A stretch of 35,669 nucleotides of DNA from an uncultured Bacteroidales bacterium (GTDB lineage: Bacteria; Bacteroidota; Bacteroidia; Bacteroidales; UBA3663): NCBI GenBank assembly GCA_905235375.1, contig CAJOLH010000023.1, positions 1 to 35,669 of the forward strand. Direction: 5' to 3'. The notes below the pieces were generated by a model. It saw nothing but the letters and a program-made list of their open reading frames with translations, ran no database searches and was not told the DNA's origin. Both the position numbers and the translations under genes were made by a program. Of this stretch, positions 17,579 through 25,414 are shown piece after piece (positions within the stretch are counted from its first letter, which is position 1; each line of letters starts with the position of its first letter).

Positions 17579-17695
17579 GGGTTTGAGAGGTTTGAGGAGG
17601 TTTGAGAGGTTTGAGGAGGTTTGAGAGGGTTGAGGGCCATGTAGCCTTTCGAACTTTCAAACCTTCAAACTTTTCGAACCTTTCGAACCCTTCTT
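17579..17695. repeat. Short tandem repeats in the convergent spacer, in both orientations
   Basis: From 17579 the unit GGTTTGAGAGGTTTGAGGA (19 nt, itself two half-units of 9 and 10 nt) repeats about 2.5-3 times to 17635. From about 17646 the complementary style follows: CCTTTCGAAC, TTTCAAACC, TTCAAAC, TTTTCGAACC, TTTCGAACCC. The two halves can pair with each other. The block fills the whole gap between the DUF4294 gene and the leftward acyltransferase gene and may act as a terminator for both. Confidence 0.85.
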
Positions 17696-18626
17696 AACCC
17701 TCGAATGAATCAATATACCGTTCGTGCTTGTCCTGGAAGATGTCGTCGATGGTGATGAGGATGCCTGACTCCTCGACATTGCCGAATTCGTCGTTGATGG
17801 CGGTGCCGAAGGTCTTCATCGAGGGACTGAGGAGCATATATGCGTTGACCAACGGAGGGATGTTGATGCCGAGTTTCCTTACCTCGCAGTTGAGGATCTT
17901 GTAATCCTCGTGGAATGTATCTTTGCAGAACAGTTGCTTCATGGCCTCAATGTCTGTGTTGGTTTCGAGGGGATGATAGGGATAGACGAGGTTATCGGGG
18001 TCGGGGAAATGCTTCTTCTGGAAATAAAGGATCATGTTGCGCCCATGCTGTGGGAAGGAGGGGTACATGGTGAATTTGCCATAATAGTACTTGCACCCTT
18101 TCAGCGTGACGGCGAGCGCACCCAGACCATCCCAAAGATTATCGAGTGTGAAGAGGCTGCGTGCACCGCTGCGGCTCGATTGGCGATCGACAATCACGAA
18201 CGACCGTCCCAACTCCATCATGTAGGGCAGATAGTCGTGAATGAACTTGTCGGTGTAGTAATACATGTGACTGGTAGCAAGGATGGGTTGTCCCTTTTGG
18301 TCGAAACGAATGTCTGGACCATAGATATAGCGATAACCACCGAGGATGGCCTCTTCTTTCGGCTCCCATACGATGAGTTGCATATAGGGTGTCTCCATAT
18401 AGTCGTAATGATCGACATCACATTCGAGACCCGTGCCGCCACCGGCTTCGCGGAAGACAATTTCACGCAGTCGGCCCACTTCACGCATCAGGTTGGGACA
18501 TTCGTTGCCATTGAAAATATAGATGTCTGTGCCACCCTTGCGTGCATGACGCAGTAGGGTTGCCTTGGCGGTCAGCTCTTCCTTGAGGATTTCTTTGTCG
18601 ATAGGAGCTATGATGGGTTGTTCCAT
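17694..18626 (-). CDS. glsB: Glycine/ornithine lipid N-acyltransferase (OlsB/GlsB-like GNAT)
   Basis: The 310-residue cytoplasmic product belongs to the GNAT-fold acyltransferases of the hemolysin/OlsB type. Signs are LREIVFREAGGGTGLECDVD near residue 52, YMQLIVWEPKEEAILGGYRY, and MELGRSFVIVDRQ near 140. In Bacteroides thetaiotaomicron a protein of this type, GlsB, adds a 3-hydroxy-fatty acyl chain to the amino group of glycine, the first step of glycine lipid synthesis. The gene for the second acyltransferase lies 62 nt upstream on the same strand, which supports this assignment. The acyl-acceptor specificity (glycine rather than ornithine) is inferred from the phylum. Confidence 0.75.
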   Translation of the reverse strand: MEQPIIAPIDKEILKEELTAKATLLRHARKGGTDIYIFNGNECPNLMREVGRLREIVFREAGGGTGLECDVDHYDYMETPYMQLIVWEPKEEAILGGYRYIYGPDIRFDQKGQPILATSHMYYYTDKFIHDYLPYMMELGRSFVIVDRQSSRSGARSLFTLDNLWDGLGALAVTLKGCKYYYGKFTMYPSFPQHGRNMILYFQKKHFPDPDNLVYPYHPLETNTDIEAMKQLFCKDTFHEDYKILNCEVRKLGINIPPLVNAYMLLSPSMKTFGTAINDEFGNVEESGILITIDDIFQDKHERYIDSFEG

Positions 18627-18688
18627 GAGATAATTATGAGTTGTCGGAAATCTCGTAATTTTCGGAGTAATCAGAGTATTCGGAGTCT
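18627..18688 (-). repeat. Degenerate ~10-nt repeats in the glsA-glsB spacer
   Basis: On the coding (minus) strand the 62-nt spacer reads as ACTCCGAAT, ACTCTGATT, ACTCCGAAA, ATTACGAGA, TTTCCGACA, ACTC. This is a drifting unit of about 9-10 nt with a shared C-T-C-C-G-A core. It resembles the other spacer repeats of this operon in period and in its pyrimidine-CGA content. Confidence 0.55.
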
Positions 18689-19516
18689 TTATTTCGCTAA
18701 TAAGTAACTTTGTTCACGCAGCCATTGTGCCCATTCGGTCGGGCTCTTTGACTTGTCGGTGAAGGTTTGCCAAGGTATGGGCTTGCCCACGGTGATGGTG
18801 AAGGTCTTGTTCTTGGCGGTCTTCATCATCTGCCAAGGCAGGAGGATGAGGCCGATGTTGAATTTCATTCCCAGTTTGCGTCGCAGCCATTCCACGAAGT
18901 AGAAGGTAAAGGAGTTGCGGCCTTCGAAGTGCATGGGGATGATGTCGCGCTGGCTTTCGATGGCTTGGGTGATGACCGACTTCTTCCACTCCACGTCCTG
19001 AATCTTTCCGTCGATATATCGGCTACAGAAACCTGCAGGGAAGTTCAGCAGTTGCATGTCGGGATCGTTGTATGCCTTGTCGATAGCCTCCATATCCTCG
19101 CGTTTCTGACGGCCCAGGGTATTGACAGGAAGGAAGACGGGTTGCAAGCCTACAATATACATCAGCAGATCGTTGACGATGACCTTGAACTTGGGGAACT
19201 TGTGCCCAAGGACGTTGATGTAGGAGATGCCGTCGAAAGCCCCAAGCGGATGGTTGCTGACGAAGACGAAACGTCCCTTTTCCGGGATATTCTCCATACC
19301 ATGGAGATTGTACTTCACGTTAAGACGCTTGCACATACCTTCGGCGAAATCGACACCCTCTTTGTCCTTCAAGGCGGTGATGGTATTGTTCATCTCCTTT
19401 TGACAGATGAGCCATGCAGTGAACTTGAACAGCCACCGGGGTATCTTGGGATATTGCTTGGGGGCTTTTTGCTTGATTGCCTCCTCTACATTGATTAATC
19501 TTGCTTCGTATGCCAT
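18689..19516 (-). CDS. glsA: Glycine lipid O-acyltransferase (PlsC-like, GlsA)
   Basis: The 275-residue product is a lysophospholipid-acyltransferase-type enzyme. The acyltransferase block I motif reads NHPLGAFD at about residues 89-96 (the N-H-x4-D pattern). A block III-like FPAGFCSR stretch follows near 159-166, and GLILLPWQMM is near the C-terminus. In the GlsB-GlsA pathway this enzyme adds the second acyl chain through the 3-hydroxyl of the N-acyl glycine, giving the mature glycine lipid of the membrane. It lies between dihydroorotase (9 nt away) and glsB (62 nt), all leftward and probably one transcript. Confidence 0.75.
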   Translation of the reverse strand: MAYEARLINVEEAIKQKAPKQYPKIPRWLFKFTAWLICQKEMNNTITALKDKEGVDFAEGMCKRLNVKYNLHGMENIPEKGRFVFVSNHPLGAFDGISYINVLGHKFPKFKVIVNDLLMYIVGLQPVFLPVNTLGRQKREDMEAIDKAYNDPDMQLLNFPAGFCSRYIDGKIQDVEWKKSVITQAIESQRDIIPMHFEGRNSFTFYFVEWLRRKLGMKFNIGLILLPWQMMKTAKNKTFTITVGKPIPWQTFTDKSKSPTEWAQWLREQSYLLAK

Positions 19517-19560
19517 GAGTAGGGGTTATGAGGGGTTCGAGTAGTTCGAGAGGTTCGATT
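19517..19560 (-). repeat. TCGAACC-type repeats over the dihydroorotase 3' end
   Basis: On the minus strand the segment reads TCGAACCTC, TCGAACTAC, TCGAACCCC, TCATAACCCC. These are near-copies of a unit of about 9 nt. They encode the dihydroorotase C-terminus SNLSNYSNPS and continue past its stop. The same NLS-type peptide arises from related repeats at 23921-23986. Confidence 0.6.
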
Positions 19561-20842
19561 GGAAAACCTGTCGGCCGTTCACCCATGTTCCAAGGATGCG
19601 GTGGCTGAAAGTGGTGCCCTCGAAGGGGCTCCATCCGCACTTGCTCAGGATGTTCTCTTTATTCACGGAGGTTGAGGCGTTTGGATTGACGAGGACAAGG
19701 TCGGCGTAATTACCCACGCGAATCTCTCCGCGACCTGCGAGGCCGAAACGCTCGGCGGGATGCTTGCACATCAGTTCGACAACTCTGCTCAGCGGTAGCA
19801 CACCTTGCCTACAGAGTTCGAGCATGGACAGCAGACTGAATTGTATGCTTGGCATACCACTGGCAGCGCGCAAGGCTCCGCCCTGCTTGTCGCTCAAGAG
19901 ATGCGGGGCATGATCGGTGGCGATGCTGTAGATGCGTCCGTCGGTCAACCCTCGGCAAAGTGCTTCACGGTCTTGCATGGTCTTGATGGCGGGATTGCAC
20001 TTGATGCGTGTGCCAAGTCGCTGATAATCCTTGTCGCTGAACCAAAGGTGAGCCACGCAAACTTCGCCAGTGATGTTCGGCGTGCTACCCATCAGTTCGA
20101 GTTCGTCGGCGGTAGTGATGTGGCAGACGTGGAGTTGAGCGCCTGTCTCCTTGGCAAGACCGACGGCCATGCTTGTGGTTGCCATGCATGCTTCGGTGCT
20201 TCGGATCTTGGGATGATACTCCACAGGCACATCTTGTCCTGCAAACATTTCTCGATATTGGTCGGCGTTTCGACGAATGATGTCTTCACTCTCGGAATGA
20301 ATGCCAACGACACGCTGCGTGCCGGCGAAGAGCTGACACAGCTTCTGCTGGTCGTTCATCAGCATTCCACCAGTCGATGACCCGAGGAAAACCTTGAATC
20401 CGCAGATCTCGTCACGATGTGGCGAATCGGGCTGGCCGTAGAGGGCAAGTGCTTCGTCGATATTGTTGACAGTGATGCCGTACCACAGACCGTAATTGAC
20501 AATGCATTTCTTTTTGAAGAGACGATGTTTTTCGGCAAGAGCCTCAGGAGAGGTGGTGGTGGGCTTGACGTTGGGCATGTCGAGCACGTATGTCACACCG
20601 CCTGCCGCTGCCGCCCGGCTTTCGCTTGCAATGTCCGCCGTCTGGGTCAATCCCGGCTCACGGAAATGGACGTGCGCGTCGATGACACCAGGCAGGAGCC
20701 AGCAGGTGGAATCGTTGGTGCAAGGTGTCTCTTCGATGGCTGCAATTCGCCCGTCCGGCCCAATGACCAGATTGCCATGCACCAGGTGCCCCTCGGCAAA
20801 AATGCTGACGTCGCTTATAACTTTGGATAGATTCTCGTCCAT
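19526..20842 (-). CDS. pyrC: Dihydroorotase
   Basis: The 438-residue amidohydrolase makes dihydroorotate from carbamoyl aspartate in pyrimidine synthesis. The metal motif DAHVHFREPG places His57 and His59. GFKVFLGSSTGG places the metal-bridging Lys at about 150. IATDHAPHLL carries the catalytic Asp. These match class I dihydroorotase rather than an allantoinase, although that sister family is close. The gene starts inside the preceding glycosyltransferase gene (28-nt overlap) and lies 9 nt before the acyltransferase gene, so it is mid-operon. The final 10 residues (SNLSNYSNPS) are encoded by a short DNA repeat and look like an extension of the normal C-terminus. Confidence 0.92.
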   Translation of the reverse strand: MDENLSKVISDVSIFAEGHLVHGNLVIGPDGRIAAIEETPCTNDSTCWLLPGVIDAHVHFREPGLTQTADIASESRAAAAGGVTYVLDMPNVKPTTTSPEALAEKHRLFKKKCIVNYGLWYGITVNNIDEALALYGQPDSPHRDEICGFKVFLGSSTGGMLMNDQQKLCQLFAGTQRVVGIHSESEDIIRRNADQYREMFAGQDVPVEYHPKIRSTEACMATTSMAVGLAKETGAQLHVCHITTADELELMGSTPNITGEVCVAHLWFSDKDYQRLGTRIKCNPAIKTMQDREALCRGLTDGRIYSIATDHAPHLLSDKQGGALRAASGMPSIQFSLLSMLELCRQGVLPLSRVVELMCKHPAERFGLAGRGEIRVGNYADLVLVNPNASTSVNKENILSKCGWSPFEGTTFSHRILGTWVNGRQVFQSNLSNYSNPS

Positions 20843-21564
20843 GAACTGACCTTGAGTTGGATGACACCGAGAACTGCTTCCGAGAAGATTCCCCCCGACA
20901 TCTTCGAGGTGCCCAGCACGCGGTTGGTAAAGATAATGGGCACTTCGATAATCTTGGCTCCCATCTTCATGGCCGTGAACTTCATCTCAATTTGGAAAGC
21001 GTAGCCACGGAAGCTAATCTTGTCGAGTTCCATCTTTTCAAGCAGACGGCGCTTGTAGCAAACGAACCCCGCTGTGGTGTCGTGAATCCTCATGCGGGTA
21101 ATGAAGCGCACATACATGGATGCACAATACGACATCAGCACACGACTCATAGGCCAGTTCACTACGTTCACACCGCTGACATAACGAGAGCCGATCGACA
21201 AATCGGCGCCTTGCTCCCGACAGGCAGCCAACAGGTACTGCAAATCGTCGGGATTGTGGCTGAAGTCGGCGTCCATCTCGAAGGTATAGTCGTACTCGTG
21301 CTCCAGGCTCCAGCGGAATCCGGCGATATAGGCAGTGCCCAGTCCCAATTTCCCTTCGCGTTCGATGATGAACAGACGGTCAGGAAACTCGGGTTGCAAC
21401 GATTTGACAATAGCGGCGGTGCCATCGGGCGAGCCATCGTCGATGACAAGTATATGGAAAGGTTCGCTTAGCTTAAACACATAGCGAATGATGTTTTCGA
21501 TATTTTCCTTTTCGTTGTATGTAGGAATGATGACAAGACAACGTTCAGACTCGTTTTGTGACAT
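20815..21564 (-). CDS. GT2-family polyprenol-phosphate mannosyltransferase (Dpm1-like)
   Basis: The 249-residue product is a family 2 glycosyltransferase. It has IPTYNEKENI near residue 13, DDGSPDGT at 42-49, the metal-binding DAD in EMDADFSHNP and KLGLGTAYIAGF. It resembles eukaryotic dolichol-phosphate mannose synthase and bacterial polyprenol monophosphomannose synthases. These transfer a sugar from GDP-mannose (or a similar donor) to a lipid carrier at the cytoplasmic face of the membrane. No transmembrane segment is evident. It is the first gene of the leftward operon and overlaps the dihydroorotase start by 28 nt. The exact sugar is inferred. Confidence 0.88.
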   Translation of the reverse strand: MSQNESERCLVIIPTYNEKENIENIIRYVFKLSEPFHILVIDDGSPDGTAAIVKSLQPEFPDRLFIIEREGKLGLGTAYIAGFRWSLEHEYDYTFEMDADFSHNPDDLQYLLAACREQGADLSIGSRYVSGVNVVNWPMSRVLMSYCASMYVRFITRMRIHDTTAGFVCYKRRLLEKMELDKISFRGYAFQIEMKFTAMKMGAKIIEVPIIFTNRVLGTSKMSGGIFSEAVLGVIQLKVSSWTRIYPKL

Positions 21565-21615
21565 AATCTGAGGTTTAATAGACGGTTTTTGTCAGAATAT
21601 AAACGAAATTTGGTG

Positions 21616-21623
21616 CAAAGATA
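21616..21623 (-). promoter_or_regulatory. Promoter -7 box of the glycosyltransferase-pyrC-gls operon
   Basis: The minus strand reads TATCTTTG followed by CACC, about 52 nt before the ATG at 21564. It is an exact consensus match and the only one visible upstream of the four leftward genes. Confidence 0.7.
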
Positions 21624-21718
21624 CTCAGTTTTTCGCATAAATTGTTCTTTTTTGGTAAAAAAAAGGGGAAATTTGTGAAATTCTTCGCTGAAAAGTATTT
21701 TTTTTGCGAAAAAGTAGT

Positions 21719-21726
21719 TATTTTTG
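21719..21726 (+). promoter_or_regulatory. Promoter -7 box of the TPR-phosphorylase-nadK operon
   Basis: TATTTTTG matches TAnnTTTG and lies 22 nt before the ATG at 21748. No other -7 box is seen before the downstream genes up to 26677, so this may drive all five. Confidence 0.55.
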
Positions 21727-21747
21727 CAGTCTAAAATACAGACTTCG

Positions 21748-23013
21748 ATGAAGAAATACATTATATTTTTATTTTTGTCCATATTTGTATGGACCTTTCC
21801 GCAGGCTCAAGCTGCACCTCGTGTCGATAACAAGGCTGAGGGTAAGCGGTTGTGTCAGTTGGGCAGATATAGCGAGGCCAAACCATTTCTGGAGAAGGCC
21901 ATCAGGCAGAACCCGCGATCGGGAGCATTGTGGTATATGGCCATTGTCAAACAGCATCTCTATGACTTCGATGGCGCTATCGAGGCGCTCGAAAGTTATA
22001 TGCCTGCCCTATCTTCTGACGAATGGCTCAACCGAGCAGACAGTCTGATGACGGTGCTGCAGATCTGCCAGCGTGCCTACGACCATTGTCAGGATGTGGT
22101 CATCATCGACAGTCTGAGGGCTTCCAGGGAAGATTTCTTCACCTACTATCGCTTGGGTGCCGAATCGGGTCGCATACAAAGCGACGAGGGGGAGCCGTAT
22201 TTCGAGAATCTTGCTGCCGATTATCAGATTTTCAGCACGGGTTGCGGTCTGGAGGATCGTCACAGGTTCCAAGGCGAGTGGGACGAGCGTCAGCCTGTCA
22301 ATGGCATTGGCTCCGAACAGTTCTCAATCATCAACCCTTTTCTTCGTACCGATGGCGAGACCCTTTACTTCGCTTCCGACAGCATCCCCGGCATGGGAGG
22401 TTTCGATATCTATCGCACCACCTACAATCCTGATGTGAATGCCTATTACGATCCCGAACGTCTCGGTATGCCCTTCAATTCGCCCTACGATGACTATATG
22501 ATGTCCATCGACGAAACACATCAGGTGGGATGGTGGGCTACCAATCGCAATGCCCCGGCCGACAGTGTGACGATTTATCTTTTCCTTCTCGACGATGATC
22601 CGCTCTATCTCGATGATCCTACTCCAAGTCGCGCCCGCATCGACAATATTGCCGAGACATGGCGCGAAAAGGGTGGCTATGCCTCGCTCATCGCTGAGCT
22701 GAAGGAGGCTCCTCAGGAAATCGTGGAGGATACGAGGTTGCACATCGTCATCAACGATGACAAGATTTATACCAGCGAAGACCAGTTCCGCAATTCAGAT
22801 GCCCTGAAGGCTTACCAGAAGAGTGTGGATGTGGAGCTGTTGATTGCAGAAAAGGAAACTGACCTTGCTTCCCTCCGTTCGGAATATGCCAAGGCTTCTG
22901 CTGCAAACAAGAAGACTTTGGAGCCGAGAATCAAACGAGCAGAAGATTCGCTTTTCGACCTTTATGCCCAGTTGAATGAAGCTGTGCTTCGATATCGCCG
23001 CCTTGAGCAGTGA
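21748..23013 (+). CDS. Exported TPR and PD40 beta-propeller-like protein
   Basis: The start is taken at the ATG at 21748, which begins a signal peptide (MKKYIIFLFLSIFVWTF, ending QAQA). The product is 421 residues. Residues about 30-110 form TPR-like helices (GRYSEAKPFLEKAIRQNPRS). Residues about 190-290 resemble PD40/WD40-like propeller blades: FLRTDGETLYFASDSIPGMG followed by the conserved GGFDIY. The last 80 residues are a charged, probably coiled-coil tail (AEKETDLASLRSEYAKAS). Proteins of this type in Bacteroidota sit at the envelope, some with OmpA or type IX secretion partners. The specific role here is unknown. Confidence 0.72.
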   Translation: MKKYIIFLFLSIFVWTFPQAQAAPRVDNKAEGKRLCQLGRYSEAKPFLEKAIRQNPRSGALWYMAIVKQHLYDFDGAIEALESYMPALSSDEWLNRADSLMTVLQICQRAYDHCQDVVIIDSLRASREDFFTYYRLGAESGRIQSDEGEPYFENLAADYQIFSTGCGLEDRHRFQGEWDERQPVNGIGSEQFSIINPFLRTDGETLYFASDSIPGMGGFDIYRTTYNPDVNAYYDPERLGMPFNSPYDDYMMSIDETHQVGWWATNRNAPADSVTIYLFLLDDDPLYLDDPTPSRARIDNIAETWREKGGYASLIAELKEAPQEIVEDTRLHIVINDDKIYTSEDQFRNSDALKAYQKSVDVELLIAEKETDLASLRSEYAKASAANKKTLEPRIKRAEDSLFDLYAQLNEAVLRYRRLEQ

Positions 23014-23050
23014 TGTCATTCCCTTAAAACCTTTTACTACCCTTTGAATT

Positions 23051-23914
23051 ATGATTGAAACCAGTGAACTTATAATCAATGCAGACGGCAGTTGCTTCCA
23101 CCTGCATATTCGTCCGGATCAGTTGGCCGATAAGGTCATCATGTGCGGCGACCCGGGACGTGTCGATTTGATTGCCTCTTTCTTTGATAGCAAGGAGTGC
23201 GAAATTTCTTCCCGTGAATTTCATACTATCACAGGCACTTACAAGGGCAAGCGTATCTCTGCCTTGAGCCATGGCATTGGCCCTGACAATATCGACATCG
23301 TAATGAACGAACTCGATGCCTTGAAAAACATCGATTTCGAGACGCGTGAGATTTGTCCCGAACATCACACGCTCGAATTGGTGCGCATCGGCACGTGCGG
23401 AGGCTTGCAGCCTTATTTGCCTTGCGGCACCGACATCGTTTCGAACATCAGCATCGGATTCGATGGTGTCATCAATTGGTATGCCGATCGTGATAGCGTT
23501 GCGGATCTCGATTTCGAACGTGAGTTGACCTCGTTTATCGGCTATCCCAAGAAGGCTGCCGACCCATACGTGGTATATGCTGATGCGGAACTCGCAGCCC
23601 GTATTGCTGGCGATGACATGGCATCGGGTGTAACCATTTCTGCTGTTGGCTTCTATGGCCCTCAGGGACGCATCTTGCGACTTCCAATTGCTTCCCCGCT
23701 CATCAACAAACGCATTGAGGAATTTGAATATAAGGGCCATCGCATTACCAACTACGAGATGGAGTCGGCTGCACTGGCAGGTTTGGCGCGTATGCTCGGA
23801 CACAAGGCCGTAACCGTTTGCCAGGTCGTAGCCAACCGTGTGGCCCTCAAGGCTGACACCGATTACAAGGTCAGCATGCCCAACCTTATCCAGAAGGTGC
23901 TCGAGCGTATTTGA
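23051..23914 (+). CDS. Nucleoside phosphorylase (uridine/purine phosphorylase family)
   Basis: The 287-residue cytoplasmic product belongs to the PNP/UDP phosphorylase family, which splits nucleosides with phosphate for salvage. The phosphate-binding loop MCGDPGRVDLIA is near residue 31. The mid-domain motif VRIGTCGGLQ is near 113. The substrate motif YEMESAALAGLARMLG is near 236. The YEMESAAL form fits uridine phosphorylase-type members, but I do not assign a base. It follows the TPR gene by 37 nt and precedes nadK by a few nt. Confidence 0.88.
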   Translation: MIETSELIINADGSCFHLHIRPDQLADKVIMCGDPGRVDLIASFFDSKECEISSREFHTITGTYKGKRISALSHGIGPDNIDIVMNELDALKNIDFETREICPEHHTLELVRIGTCGGLQPYLPCGTDIVSNISIGFDGVINWYADRDSVADLDFERELTSFIGYPKKAADPYVVYADAELAARIAGDDMASGVTISAVGFYGPQGRILRLPIASPLINKRIEEFEYKGHRITNYEMESAALAGLARMLGHKAVTVCQVVANRVALKADTDYKVSMPNLIQKVLERI

Positions 23915-23920
23915 TAACGA

Positions 23921-23986
23921 ATGGTTCAAAACCTTTCAACCCTTTCGAACCTTTCACCCCCTTCGAATCTTTCAAACCCCATTCAA
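23921..23986 (+). repeat. CCTTTCGAAC-type repeats at the nadK 5' end
   Basis: The stretch is a run of near-copies: CAAAACCTTTC, AACCCTTTCG, AACCTTTCAC, CCCCTTCGAA, TCTTTCAAACC, CCATTC. The period is about 10 nt. It closely resembles the right half of the 17579-17695 repeat. If translated from 23921 it encodes the unusual NLSTLSNLSPPSNLSNP. Confidence 0.75.
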
Positions 23987-24784
23987 TTGAAAGTCTCTTT
24001 ATTCGGAAATAACACGCGCCCCGAGGTGCTGGAGCAGGTGCGGCAGCTGATAGGCCAGCTGTCGGATGTCGAAATCACTGTGCCCGAAGAGTCCGACATA
24101 GCACTTAGTGTGGGCGGCGATGGCACTTTTCTACGCACAGCTGCCCGCGTTGGCGAATTGGACATACCTATTCTCGGCATCAATGCCGGACACCTCGGAT
24201 TCCTTGCCGATGTGCCGCTTGACGAGTTGCAGGAGGCATTGCCCGAAATCCTTGTGGAGAGGAAATATACTGTGCAGCATCGTCGGCTTTTGCAGCTGGA
24301 TATTCACAATTGTATCCAGCCGTATCAGAAGTATGCCCTCAACGAGATTTCCATCCTGAAACGCGATCAGTCGTCGATGGTTTCGGTCTCGGTGTGGATC
24401 GATGGCACTTTCCTCAACCAGTATGATGCCGATGGCCTTGTCATCGCTACGCCAACAGGTTCAACGGCATACTCGATGAGTGCAGGTGGCCCCATCCTTG
24501 AGCCATTGTCGCAATGTTGGGTCATTGTGCCGATTGCACCCCATTCGTTGACCACTCGTCCGCTTGTGATTCGCGACAGTAGCACCATCGACGTGGAGGT
24601 TCATTCGCGCAACAACATCTACCTCGTTTCGGTCGATGGACAGACCGTGCACTTGACCACCGAGTCACGCCTTACGCTCTGCAAGGCCGACCACACCTTG
24701 GGCGTGGTGCGCCGTTCTAACCACACTTTCTTCGACACACTGCGCAACAAACTCATGTGGGGACGCGATGGACGATACCTATAA
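23987..24784 (+). CDS. nadK: NAD kinase
   Basis: This cytoplasmic enzyme phosphorylates NAD to NADP. The GGDG motif sits in LSVGGDGTFLRTA, the NE motif in YALNEISILK, and the adenine/ribose segment is IATPTGSTAYSMSAGGP. The open frame extends upstream to an ATG at 23921, but those 22 codons are made of a short DNA repeat. The family normally begins (M)KVxxFGN, which here starts exactly at a TTG at 23987 (LKVSLFGN). I therefore prefer the TTG start, giving 265 residues; the longer 287-residue form is possible. The 3' end overlaps the next gene by 17 nt. Confidence 0.9.
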   Translation: MKVSLFGNNTRPEVLEQVRQLIGQLSDVEITVPEESDIALSVGGDGTFLRTAARVGELDIPILGINAGHLGFLADVPLDELQEALPEILVERKYTVQHRRLLQLDIHNCIQPYQKYALNEISILKRDQSSMVSVSVWIDGTFLNQYDADGLVIATPTGSTAYSMSAGGPILEPLSQCWVIVPIAPHSLTTRPLVIRDSSTIDVEVHSRNNIYLVSVDGQTVHLTTESRLTLCKADHTLGVVRRSNHTFFDTLRNKLMWGRDGRYL

Positions 24785-25367
24785 GACCATAACGCAGAAC
24801 AGCGAAGGGCTATACAAGGAGAAGATGAGCAAGTTCCTCAGCTTCGCCGTGCCATGCAGTTCCGCGCAGGAAGCGCTCGATATCGTGAAGCTCTATCGCA
24901 ACGAGTATTGCGATGCGCGTCATTGCTGTTGGGCTTATATGATTGGACCTGAGCGCAAGGAATTCCGTTCGAATGACGATGGAGAACCCTCGGGAACAGC
25001 CGGAAAGCCGATACTGGGTCAGATCAATTCGTTCATGCTCACCAATCTTGTGGTCGTCGTCGTGCGTTATTTCGGCGGCATCAAGCTAGGCACGTCGGGA
25101 CTTATTGAGGCTTATCGCACAGCCGCTCAGGAAGCGCTCTCCGTGGCGCAAATCGAGGAGCGTCTTATCGAAGAAGAGCTGCAGGTGGCTTTCGAATATC
25201 CGCTGATGGGCGATGTGATGCGCATCGTCAAGGAGGAGGGAGCCACTGTGCTCGCCCAGGATTTCCAGCTTTCTTGCCGCTTGCATCTCAGCTTGCGTCG
25301 TAGCCAGATGCCCCACATGCGTCAACGATTCGAGGACCTGTATGGTGCCACCATCGTTGATACTTAA
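24768..25367 (+). CDS. yigZ: YigZ/IMPACT (UPF0029) family protein
   Basis: The 199-residue product has the family core FRSNDDGEPSGTAGKPIL and VVVVRYFGGIKLGTSGLIEAY (split over residues about 65-118), followed by a C-terminal DUF1949-like ferredoxin-fold part. In eukaryotes the related IMPACT protein modulates Gcn2 signalling. The bacterial role is not settled; an interaction with translation factors has been suggested. The start overlaps the nadK end by 17 nt, so the two are translationally linked. Confidence 0.92.
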   Translation: MDDTYKTITQNSEGLYKEKMSKFLSFAVPCSSAQEALDIVKLYRNEYCDARHCCWAYMIGPERKEFRSNDDGEPSGTAGKPILGQINSFMLTNLVVVVVRYFGGIKLGTSGLIEAYRTAAQEALSVAQIEERLIEEELQVAFEYPLMGDVMRIVKEEGATVLAQDFQLSCRLHLSLRRSQMPHMRQRFEDLYGATIVDT

Positions 25368-25414
25368 TCCGTCTTAACTCTTCCTAACCTTTTGACCACC
25401 TCTTAATTGAACAA

